The translations under genes were made by a program, and so were the position numbers. A DNA stretch of 10,019 bases from DASTHS01 sp035718085. Its GTDB lineage: Bacteria; Actinomycetota; Acidimicrobiia; Acidimicrobiales; Palsa-688. The notes beneath the pieces are model-generated. The model was not told where the DNA came from. It worked only from the letters and a program-made list of their open reading frames with translations, and ran no database searches. This document shows positions 1-5,782 of the stretch, in pieces; positions within the stretch are counted from its first letter, which is position 1; every line of letters begins with the position of its first letter. The stretch lies in NCBI GenBank assembly GCA_035718085.1, contig DASTHS010000102.1, positions 1 to 10,019 on the forward strand, given 5' to 3'.

Positions 1-922
1 ACCCCGCCGGCCCCCACGACGCCAGCCACAGGGGGCTGTGCGCCCCCGCCGACGTGCTGCCGGCCGTGCAGGTCGACCACCAGTTGGTGGTCGTGTAGAT
101 GAGCGGCCAGCGCCCCGTGCGGTCGTAGACCCGGGTGGTGAAGTCGCCGACCCAGGCCGTCATCTGTTGGGGGCTCAGGCCGTAGCAGGGGTCCGAGCCG
201 TAGGGGTCGTACTCGATGTCGAGCGCCGGCGGCAGGGTGCGGCCGTCGGCGGCCCAGGTGCCCCCGTGGTCGACGAAGAAGTCGGCCTGGGCGGTGCCCG
301 ACGAGGCGTTCGGCACGGCGAAGTGGTACGCCCCGTGCAGCAGCCCGGCGGCCGACGCGCCGCTGGAGTTCGCCCCGTAGCGGGGGTCGGTGTAGGTGGT
401 GGCCTCGGTGGCCTTGATGTAGGCGAACCGGACGCCCTGGGCGGCCACCGCACCCCAGTCGATCTGCCCTTGCCAGTTGCTGACGTCGATGCCGGGGGTG
501 CCGGTGACGAAGCGGGTGGCGACGCCGGGGCCGGCGAAGGCATTGGTGTGGGCGGCGAAGGTGGCGCCGAGGAAGTCGCCGTGGGGGTGCGTGGGGACGG
601 CGGGGTGCTGTGCCGGCACCGGGGCGGGACCAGCCACGACCGCCGGTGCCCGCACGGGGGCCGGGGCTGCCGGCGCGGGGGCCGCCGCGGCCGCCGCCAC
701 CGGACCCGCAGGGCCGACCGCCGCCAGCACGTCGAGGGTCGGCGCCGCGGTGACGGTCCCGGTGCGCGCTCCGGGCGGCGCGGGGATCGTGTGGGTGCGC
801 ACGGTGCCGGCGGCGGGGTGCATCGTGACCGCCAGCGTCACCGCCCCCGCCAGCCCGACCGTCGCCGCCTGCATCACCCGGGCCCGCCGACTGCCCAGCC
901 TCTCGCCCCCCGTGCCGTGCAC
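1..922 (-). CDS. Secreted GH25 family lysozyme (muramidase), 3' end beyond window
   Basis: Reading the minus strand gives an open frame of 307 codons that leaves the window at base 1. A GTG start at 922 yields a basic N-region (RLGSRRAR) and a hydrophobic stretch (about residues 19-36), a Sec-type signal peptide. An Ala/Pro-rich linker follows to about residue 115. The GH25 domain begins at GIDVSNWQG (Asp146) and includes IKATEA, GAYHFA and ALDIEYD (Asp235, Glu237). The spacings 146-235 and 146-237 equal those recalled for the catalytic Asp9/Asp98/Glu100 of Streptomyces cellosyl, so an active muramidase that cuts the MurNAc-GlcNAc bond of peptidoglycan is expected outside the cell. About 50 residues of the domain, with the last conserved Asp, lie beyond the edge. 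GTG 877 or ATG 874 are alternative starts but would lose the basic N-region; an in-frame TAG lies about 30 bases upstream of 922. The gene is divergent from the sigma-factor gene. The family call is firm; the natural substrate (own wall or competitors) is unknown. Confidence 0.92.
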   Translation of the reverse strand, partial: MHGTGGERLGSRRARVMQAATVGLAGAVTLAVTMHPAAGTVRTHTIPAPPGARTGTVTAAPTLDVLAAVGPAGPVAAAAAAPAPAAPAPVRAPAVVAGPAPVPAQHPAVPTHPHGDFLGATFAAHTNAFAGPGVATRFVTGTPGIDVSNWQGQIDWGAVAAQGVRFAYIKATEATTYTDPRYGANSSGASAAGLLHGAYHFAVPNASSGTAQADFFVDHGGTWAADGRTLPPALDIEYDPYGSDPCYGLSPQQMTAWVGDFTTRVYDRTGRWPLIYTTTNWWSTCTAGSTSAGAHSPLWLASWGPAG

Positions 923-929
923 GGGCGAA

Positions 930-935
930 AAGGTA
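930..935 (-). promoter_or_regulatory. Putative -10 element of the GH25 gene (leaderless)
   Basis: On the minus strand this reads TACCTT, a TAnnnT-type -10 box. Seven bases separate it from the GTG at 922, so transcription would begin at or next to the start codon. No Shine-Dalgarno-like sequence precedes that GTG, which fits a leaderless message. No convincing -35 hexamer is visible. Inference from sequence only. Confidence 0.45.
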
Positions 936-983
936 GCCCGATGTGACCACCGTCTCTAGTTCGTCCGGGCCAGGGCGGTCGGT

Positions 984-1009
984 GGCCGGCGGCGGCGGCC
1001 GGCGGCGGC
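984..1009. repeat. Exact 13-bp tandem duplication between divergent genes
   Basis: The 13-mer GGCCGGCGGCGGC occurs twice head to tail (984-996 and 997-1009). It lies in the 153-bp gap between the GH25 start (922) and the sigma-factor start (1076). It could be a binding site for a regulator of the divergent pair. It is built only of G and C in a GC-rich genome, so slippage or chance is equally possible. CAGAAT at 1010-1015, just after it, is a weak -10 candidate for the sigma gene. Confidence 0.5.
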
Positions 1010-1064
1010 CAGAATCCGATGGGTCGGGGAACCGGCGGGGGTGGCCACCGGCTCTTGTGCGGGT

Positions 1065-1070
1065 GGGAGG
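1065..1070 (+). promoter_or_regulatory. Ribosome binding site deciding the sigma-factor start
   Basis: GGGAGG ends five bases before GTG 1076. This favours 1076 over the in-frame GTG at 1070 and ATG at 1019, neither of which has comparable spacing to a purine-rich site. Confidence 0.6.
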
Positions 1071-1075
1071 TGCAG

Positions 1076-1567
1076 GTGCGCGACGACGAGGGGTTCGCCC
1101 GGTACGTGGTGGGCGCCTACAGCGGCCTCGTGCGCCGCGGCGTGCTGCTGGTCGGCGACCGGGCCAAGGCCGAAGACCTCGTGCAGTCGTCGCTGGCCGC
1201 GGCGTACCTGCGCTGGGCCCGCGTCCGGGAGCCCGACGCGTACGTGCGCACCGTGATGGTGCGCACCGCCATCGGCTGGCGGGCCCGGCGGTGGTCTGGG
1301 GAGGTGCCGACCGAGCGCCTGCCCGAGGTCGCCGCCCGCGACGCCCTGGCCGACGCCGACCTCGGCGACGCCGTGCGCGCCGCGCTGGCGACCCTCCCCC
1401 CGGCCCAGCGGGCCGTGGTGGTGCTCCGGTACTTCGACGACTGCTCGGAGGCCGAGATCGCCGCCGCCCTCGGCTGCTCGCTGGGCACCGTCAAGAGCCG
1501 CTGCGCACGGGCGCTCGCCGCCCTGCGGGCCAGCGGCGTCCTCGAAGGAGAAGGGCACCCGGCATGA
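1076..1567 (+). CDS. SigE-family ECF RNA polymerase sigma factor
   Basis: The 163-residue product is a group 4 (ECF) sigma factor of the actinobacterial SigE family. Region 2 (about residues 8-76) carries AEDLVQSSLAAAYLRW, AYVRTVMVRTAIGW and the family-typical RRWSGEVPTERLPE. Region 4 (about 103-152) carries LPPAQRAVVVLRYFDDCSEAEIAAALGCS and the recognition helix SLGTVKSRCARALAAL, which would contact the -35 element. Length is normal for the family. The GTG start is chosen for its ribosome binding site and because family members begin a few residues before the F-x-x-[YF]-V motif; starting at 1019 would add 19 residues of unlikely sequence. Its stop overlaps the next start (ATGA, 1564-1567), so the two proteins are translationally coupled, as sigma/anti-sigma pairs usually are. 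The regulon is unknown; autoregulation and the divergent GH25 gene are possible targets. Confidence 0.93.
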   Translation: MRDDEGFARYVVGAYSGLVRRGVLLVGDRAKAEDLVQSSLAAAYLRWARVREPDAYVRTVMVRTAIGWRARRWSGEVPTERLPEVAARDALADADLGDAVRAALATLPPAQRAVVVLRYFDDCSEAEIAAALGCSLGTVKSRCARALAALRASGVLEGEGHPA

Positions 1568-3792
1568 CCGACGACCACATCCCCGCACCCGACGACGAGG
1601 AACGCCTGCGCCGCCTCCTCGGTCTCGCCACCGACCCGATCGAAGCCGGTGACCCGCTGCGTGCCGTGTTCTCGGCGCGGCGGCGGGCCCGCCGGCGGCG
1701 GGGCGGCCAGGTGGCGCTGGGCGGCTGCCTGGCCGCGGTGGTGGTGGCGGCCACCGTCGTGGCCACCACGTCGCCCGGCGCCCGGCGGGCGCCGGGCACC
1801 GCCGTGGCCACCGGCCCGGCGGCCGGGGCCGCCCACCTCACGGGGGCACTGGTCAGCTTCGACGCCTGCAGTGACTACCTGGCCTTCGTCAAGGCGCAGG
1901 CCTCCGCCGAGGTCGGCCCCTACGGCCTGGGCGGCCCCTCCGGCCTGGGCGGCCCCTCCGGCGGCGTGCTCGTTCCGGGCGTGCGATCGGCCGCGGGCAT
2001 AAGGGCGGTCACCCCGATGGAGGGAGCGGCGTCCGCCGCCGGGATGCCCGCAGCCTCCCCGGCCGGCGCCACCGCCAGCGCCAGCGCCGGTTCCGCGGCG
2101 GGCTCCTACTCCCAGACCACCGACCAGGTGCCCGGCGTCGACGAGCCCGACACGGTGAAGACGAACGGCCAGGTGGTGGTCACCCTCTCCGGCGGGGTGC
2201 TCCGGGTGCTCGACACCAGCGCCCACCTCCTCGGCAGCGTGGCCCTGCAGGGCGACACCGGCGGCGGGCTGCTGCTCTCCGGCGACCGGGTGGTCGTGCT
2301 GTCGTCGGCCGCCACCGCACCGCAGCCCTTCCCTTACGGCCTCCCCGCCGGCGGCGTCGGCGGGTCGGCACAGGTGCGGGCCGCGGTGGTCGACATCTCC
2401 CAGCCCGCCAGCCCCCGGCTGGTGCGCACCGTCGTGGCCGACGGCCGCCTGGTGGCCGCCCGCCTGGTCGACGGCGCCGTGCGCCTGGTCGCCCGCAGCG
2501 ACGGGCCCCGCCTCGACTTCACCACCCCGTCGGCCACCACCACCCCCGACCAGGCCACGGCCGCCAACCGGGCGCTGATCACCGCCAGCACCGTCAGCGA
2601 CTGGCTGCCCTCGTGGCAGGCGGTGCAGCCCGACGGCTCGGCCACCGCCCGCCGGCCCGTCGCCGCCTGCGACGCCGTCGCCCGCCCCGGCCAGGCCGTC
2701 GGCGTGGCCACCGTCACCGTCGCCACCCTCGACCCGGCCACTGGCGACCTCGGCCCGGGCACGGGCGTCGTCGCCGCCGGCCAGACCGTCTACGCCACCG
2801 CCGACCACCTCTACGTCGCCGCGGAGTCGACCCCCCAGGAGGCGCCGGGGGCCGCATCGGTGACCCCGAACGGCTCGCCGGTCGCCGGGGCCGGCGTCGC
2901 CGTGCCGGCCGGCCCCGTCTCCGGCTCCGTATCGGGGGTCGAGGTGGTCGGCTGCTGCACGGTGATCCCACCCCAGGGGGCCACCACCGAGCTCTACGCC
3001 TTCTCCACCCCCGCGACCGGGGCGCCGGTGTTCACCGGGTCGGGGTCGGTGCCGGGCTGGCTGCTCGGCTCGTACGCCATCGACGACGACGGCACCGACG
3101 TCCGGGTGGTGAGCACCGAGCGCACCGCCAGCGGGAGCGACGCCCGCATCACCGTGCTGCACCCCGACGGGGCGCAGCTGACCGAGGTCGGCCACGTCGA
3201 CGGGCTGGGCGCCGGCGAGGCCGTGCGGGCGGTGCGCTTCGCCGGCGACCGGGCCTACGTCGTGACCTACCGGTCGTTCGACCCCCTCTACGTGGTCGAC
3301 CTGCACGACCCCGCCCACCCCGCCGTCGCCGGCGAGCTCGACCAGCCGGGGTTCTCGGAGTTCCTGTACCCGCTGCCCGGCGACCGCCTGCTCGGCGTCG
3401 GGGTCGACATCGAGGGCAACGAGCCCGCCGGCCTGGTCGTCGCCACCTACGACGTCTCCGACCCGGGCCACCCCACCCGCCTGGCCGCCGCCCCCCTGGC
3501 CACGGGCATGGGCGCGGGGATGGCTGGCTTCGACCCGCACGCCTTCCTCTACTGGTCACCCACCCACCTGGCGCTGCTGGCCGCGCCCGACCCCTACGGC
3601 ACCAGCGGGCAGGGGGTGGCCGCCTTCACCGTCGGCAAGGCCGCCCTCACCCGCGCCGCCACCATCGGCCACGGCGCCGAGGTGGCCACCCGGTCGGTGG
3701 TGGTCGACGGCACCGTCTGGGTCACGACCGCCGACGGGGTCGTCACCGCCCCCCTCGACGCCCTGGCCACCACCACCTGGCACGCCTACTGA
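1564..3792 (+). CDS. Single-pass membrane beta-propeller protein, putative anti-sigma partner
   Basis: The 742-residue product starts inside the sigma gene's stop. Residues 1-47 are cytosolic and charged (DDEERLRRLLG; DPLRAVFSARRRARRRR), the layout seen in membrane partners encoded after SigE-family sigma factors. One membrane helix follows (about 48-68, ALGGCLAAVVVAATVVATT), then an Ala/Gly/Ser-rich linker (about 70-185) interrupted by FDACSDYLAFVKAQA. From about 186 the signature QVPGVDEPDTVKTNG opens a secreted beta-propeller of the PF09826 type; later blades include DRAYVVTYRSFDPLYVVDL and FLYPLPGDRLLGVGVD. Cysteines sit at 102, in RPVAACDA and in the CC pair of VVGCCTVIPP, and could form disulfides outside the cell. 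The family has no established biochemical function that I know of. That it holds the sigma factor at the membrane and senses an envelope signal through the propeller is inference from coupling and topology. No zinc-binding anti-sigma motif is present. The gene is convergent with the channel gene. Confidence 0.85.
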   Translation: MTDDHIPAPDDEERLRRLLGLATDPIEAGDPLRAVFSARRRARRRRGGQVALGGCLAAVVVAATVVATTSPGARRAPGTAVATGPAAGAAHLTGALVSFDACSDYLAFVKAQASAEVGPYGLGGPSGLGGPSGGVLVPGVRSAAGIRAVTPMEGAASAAGMPAASPAGATASASAGSAAGSYSQTTDQVPGVDEPDTVKTNGQVVVTLSGGVLRVLDTSAHLLGSVALQGDTGGGLLLSGDRVVVLSSAATAPQPFPYGLPAGGVGGSAQVRAAVVDISQPASPRLVRTVVADGRLVAARLVDGAVRLVARSDGPRLDFTTPSATTTPDQATAANRALITASTVSDWLPSWQAVQPDGSATARRPVAACDAVARPGQAVGVATVTVATLDPATGDLGPGTGVVAAGQTVYATADHLYVAAESTPQEAPGAASVTPNGSPVAGAGVAVPAGPVSGSVSGVEVVGCCTVIPPQGATTELYAFSTPATGAPVFTGSGSVPGWLLGSYAIDDDGTDVRVVSTERTASGSDARITVLHPDGAQLTEVGHVDGLGAGEAVRAVRFAGDRAYVVTYRSFDPLYVVDLHDPAHPAVAGELDQPGFSEFLYPLPGDRLLGVGVDIEGNEPAGLVVATYDVSDPGHPTRLAAAPLATGMGAGMAGFDPHAFLYWSPTHLALLAAPDPYGTSGQGVAAFTVGKAALTRAATIGHGAEVATRSVVVDGTVWVTTADGVVTAPLDALATTTWHAY
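1924..1959 (+). repeat. Two 18-bp tandem units coding GLGGPS twice
   Basis: Bases 1924-1941 and 1942-1959 are identical. They encode two copies of GLGGPS (residues 121-132) in the flexible linker between the membrane helix and the propeller. It is likely a small in-frame slippage expansion that could vary in copy number between strains. Confidence 0.8.
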
Positions 3793-3859
3793 GGCGCCCG
3801 TCGACTCGAATGGCCCGGTGATCTCCGACGAGCACAACCCCGCCTGAGGAGCCGTCCGC

Positions 3860-5035
3860 TCAGCCGGTCCCGACGGACGCCTGCCCCGGGTGGGCGGGGA
3901 GCCGCGGCGGCCCGTAGCCGAGGCTGGTCGCCACCCGCCCCAGCACCGTCGCCGTGCGCCGGTCGAAGGCCAGCCACTCGACGTAGCGGTCGTAGGTGGC
4001 GTCGAGGTCGTCGTCGGGTGGGGCCGCCAGCCCGGTCGCCTGGCGGGTGCGCTCCTGCAGGGCCACGAAGTCGGCGACCCCGGCGTCGTCGCCGGCCGGC
4101 TGCCCCGACGCCCGGCGGTAGGCCGCGGCGAACGCCTCCCGGTCGGCGGGGCGGGGGGCGTCGGTGCGCTCCGGCCCGACGAAGCTGCGTTGCAGGCGCC
4201 CGATGGTGGTGCGGTACTGCTCGAGCAGGGCGACCAGCCACGGGTCGGCCGCCATCGGGTCACCGGCGGGCAGGCCCCAGCGCACGGCGGCGAGCAGCTC
4301 GCCGAGGTCGGTGAACACCTGCGGGATCGACCGCTCCGGACGGCGGGTGTGGAAGTAGAACACCACCGGGTAGCGCCGCAGGCCCTCGTCGTAGCTCTCC
4401 AGGCTCTCCGACAGGGTCTGCAGCAGGTCGGTCAGCTCGGCGGGCTGCCCGCCCCGGTAGTGGCGCGCCAGGATCGACGTCGGGTAGCCGGGGTGGCGGG
4501 CGTGGCGGCGCACGGTGGCGTGCAGCGAGGTCAGGTCGTCGAGCACCGAGAAGGTGGTGACCACGTAGCCCAGGGCCAGCGTGAAGGTGGCCAGGCCGAG
4601 GATGGCCTGCAGGTCGACCAGCGCCCTGGTCAGGCCGCTGTGGCCGACGAGGTCGCCGAAGGTCAGCGTCGACTCCGCCCCGGCCGAGAAGTAGAACGCC
4701 GCGCCGATCGTCGGGCCGATGCCCTTGGCCAGGCTGAACTGGTGGGCGCCCAGGGCCGCCCGGTACGCCAACGCGAAGCCGCTGATCTCCGCAGCCAGCC
4801 ACAGCGCCACCGTGGCCGGGAGCAGCCCGGCCGACCCCAGCGAGCGGGCGGCACGGCGGGCTCGGCCCGGCACCAGGGAGGTCAGGGCGACGACCAGCCG
4901 CCAGCACGCCCGCTGGTAGCGGTCGGCCACGAAGGTGAACCCGTCGTAGTTGAACACGGCCAGGAACAGGTCGACGGCGGCCACGGCCACGACCGCCAGG
5001 CCGGCCACCACCAGCGCCACCTCCGCCGCCGTCAC
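3860..5035 (-). CDS. K+-channel-like membrane protein with atypical pore filter
   Basis: The 391-residue product has three likely membrane helices: about 5-28, 71-93 and 137-165. The last two flank a re-entrant pore-like segment (about 108-130, GAAFYFSAGAESTLTFGDLVGHSGL). This is the outer-helix, pore, inner-helix plan of ion channels of the Ion_trans_2 type. The filter reads T123-L-T-F-G-D128 where K+ channels have TVGYGD or TVGFGD; the first filter glycine is replaced by Thr, so K+ selectivity is doubtful. Residues 166-391 form a soluble, probably cytosolic, mostly helical domain without RCK or cyclic-nucleotide motifs that I can recognise. GTG 5035 is chosen for its ribosome binding site 9 bases upstream and for the intact first helix. 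It lies 37 bases after phoU on the same strand, so the two are probably one operon. It ends 67 bases from the convergent propeller gene. Channel family likely; ion and gating unknown. Confidence 0.72.
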   Translation of the reverse strand: MTAAEVALVVAGLAVVAVAAVDLFLAVFNYDGFTFVADRYQRACWRLVVALTSLVPGRARRAARSLGSAGLLPATVALWLAAEISGFALAYRAALGAHQFSLAKGIGPTIGAAFYFSAGAESTLTFGDLVGHSGLTRALVDLQAILGLATFTLALGYVVTTFSVLDDLTSLHATVRRHARHPGYPTSILARHYRGGQPAELTDLLQTLSESLESYDEGLRRYPVVFYFHTRRPERSIPQVFTDLGELLAAVRWGLPAGDPMAADPWLVALLEQYRTTIGRLQRSFVGPERTDAPRPADREAFAAAYRRASGQPAGDDAGVADFVALQERTRQATGLAAPPDDDLDATYDRYVEWLAFDRRTATVLGRVATSLGYGPPRLPAHPGQASVGTG

Positions 5036-5044
5036 CGGTCGGGG

Positions 5045-5050
5045 TCCTCC
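5045..5050 (-). promoter_or_regulatory. Ribosome binding site of the channel gene
   Basis: On the minus strand this reads GGAGGA, nine bases before GTG 5035, within the short gap after the phoU stop. It supports GTG 5035 as start and translation from a shared phoU transcript. Confidence 0.6.
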
Positions 5051-5072
5051 ACCACGGGGGGTGTGGTACCCG

Positions 5073-5672
5073 TCAGCCGCCGGGGGGCATCGTCTCGATG
5101 CGGCGGGCGAGGTTCACCGCGTGGTCGCCGAGGCGCTCGTAGAACCGGCCGAGCAGCGTGACCTGGGCGGAGATGGTCGGGTCCATGCCGCCTCGGGCCA
5201 CCTCGGCGGTGAGCCGCTCGTGGAGGATGTCGAGCTCGTCGTCGGCCTCCTCGAGGTCGGCGCCGCTCGCCGCGCCCCGCCCGAAGGCGCCGGCGGCCTC
5301 CTGCCAGAGCTCGACGGCGACCTCGCCCATCCGCTCCACGATCCCCCTCGTCGCCGGGGACATCTCGGCGCCCAGCCCGGCGAGGGCCCGGTTGGCCACG
5401 TGCTCGGCCAGGTCGGCGCTGCGCTCCAGCTCGGGCACCATCAGGAGCACCGACACCAGGGTGCGCACCTCGGCCGGGGTCGCCGTGCCCCGGTCGACGA
5501 CCGCCCACGCCTGCGCCTCGGCGTCGGCCGCCCGGCGGTTGATCGCCTGCTCGTCGGCGACGACCGCCTGCGCCAGCCCCACGTCACCCTCGAGCAGCGC
5601 GGCCGTCGACCTGGCGATGGCCTCGCTGACCGCAGCGAAGAGCTGCACCACCTCGTCGCGCACCGCCCGCAC
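5073..5672 (-). CDS. phoU: PhoU phosphate-signalling regulator
   Basis: The 199-residue product is all-helical with two PhoU repeats, near the family's usual 210-230 residues. Repeat 1 includes STAALLEGDVGLAQAVVADE and the metal-binding E-x-x-x-D motif in ELERSADLAEHVA (Glu83, Asp87). Repeat 2 has the very conserved RFYERLGDHAVNLARRI (Glu179, Asp183). PhoU normally acts at the inner face of the membrane, linking phosphate transport to the PhoR/PhoP two-component system. No pst genes are in view. Instead the gene is divergent from an MFS phosphate symporter, and a channel gene follows it. GTG 5672 is chosen because a -10-like TACCGT ends six bases upstream, giving a leaderless start; GTG 5663 is possible and would drop three residues. 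The N-terminus is slightly shorter than usual, lacking the common MRxxFHEEL opening. The family is clear; whether this is the Pst-linked PhoU or a paralogue dedicated to this locus cannot be told from the window. Confidence 0.93.
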   Translation of the reverse strand: MRAVRDEVVQLFAAVSEAIARSTAALLEGDVGLAQAVVADEQAINRRAADAEAQAWAVVDRGTATPAEVRTLVSVLLMVPELERSADLAEHVANRALAGLGAEMSPATRGIVERMGEVAVELWQEAAGAFGRGAASGADLEEADDELDILHERLTAEVARGGMDPTISAQVTLLGRFYERLGDHAVNLARRIETMPPGG

Positions 5673-5678
5673 CCGGCG

Positions 5679-5684
5679 ACGGTA
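5679..5684 (-). promoter_or_regulatory. Putative -10 element of phoU (leaderless)
   Basis: On the minus strand this is TACCGT (TAnnnT), with six bases before GTG 5672. No Shine-Dalgarno-like sequence lies between. The PHO-box repeats at 5703-5735 cover the expected -35 region and the bases upstream of it, so PhoP bound there could also control phoU. Confidence 0.45.
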
Positions 5685-5702
5685 GCCAATCCCCGGCGAA
5701 GA

Positions 5703-5735
5703 ATTCGCCTCTCGTTCACCTACGCGTCACCCACC
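5703..5735 (+). promoter_or_regulatory. PHO box: three tandem 11-bp PhoP-type direct repeats
   Basis: Three contiguous 11-bp units share the core TTCRCC or GTCACC in the same register: ATTCGCCTCTC (5703-5713), then GTTCACCTACG (5714-5724), then CGTCACCCACC (5725-5735). Against the Streptomyces PhoP direct-repeat consensus as I recall it, G(G/T)TCAYYYR(G/C)G, the middle unit matches 11 of 11 positions, the third 9 and the first 6. Orientation is toward the phosphate symporter, ending 47 bases before its ATG. The site fills most of the middle of the 110-bp divergent gap, so it may serve phoU as well. PhoP binding is inferred. I see no clear -10 for the symporter downstream of it. Confidence 0.7.
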
Positions 5736-5772
5736 GGACCGTTTCGCGCCGCCTCCATCCGCCAAGGTGAAC

Positions 5773-5778
5773 GGAGAG
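5773..5778 (+). promoter_or_regulatory. Ribosome binding site of the phosphate symporter gene
   Basis: GGAGAG ends four bases before ATG 5783 and fixes that start. A second purine-rich run, AAGGTGAAC, lies just upstream. Confidence 0.55.
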
Positions 5779-5782
5779 CGAC

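Noticed and set aside
38..959. Plus-strand open frames opposite the GH25 gene, and a 122-codon frame on the minus strand at 175-543.
   Set aside because: None shows a domain. The GH25 frame on the minus strand has ordered catalytic motifs and a signal peptide.
943..1563. N-terminal extension of the propeller protein by 207 codons to ATG 943.
   Set aside because: The extension is Arg/Gly-rich noise that overlaps the sigma gene out of frame. ATG 1564 in the ATGA overlap gives a sensible cytosolic tail and membrane helix.
1117..3540. Open frame of 807 codons on the minus strand opposite the sigma and propeller genes.
   Set aside because: The translation is low-complexity Gly/Ala/Arg/Val-rich with no domain, while the plus strand encodes clear sigma and propeller motifs. 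It is a GC-driven shadow frame.
3844..3879. Possible bidirectional terminator in the gap between the convergent propeller and channel genes (CTGAG/CTCAG and CGTCCG/CGGACG stems).
   Set aside because: Stems are only 5-6 bp with loops of 10-15 bases, mutually exclusive, and without T-runs; no better than chance at this base composition.
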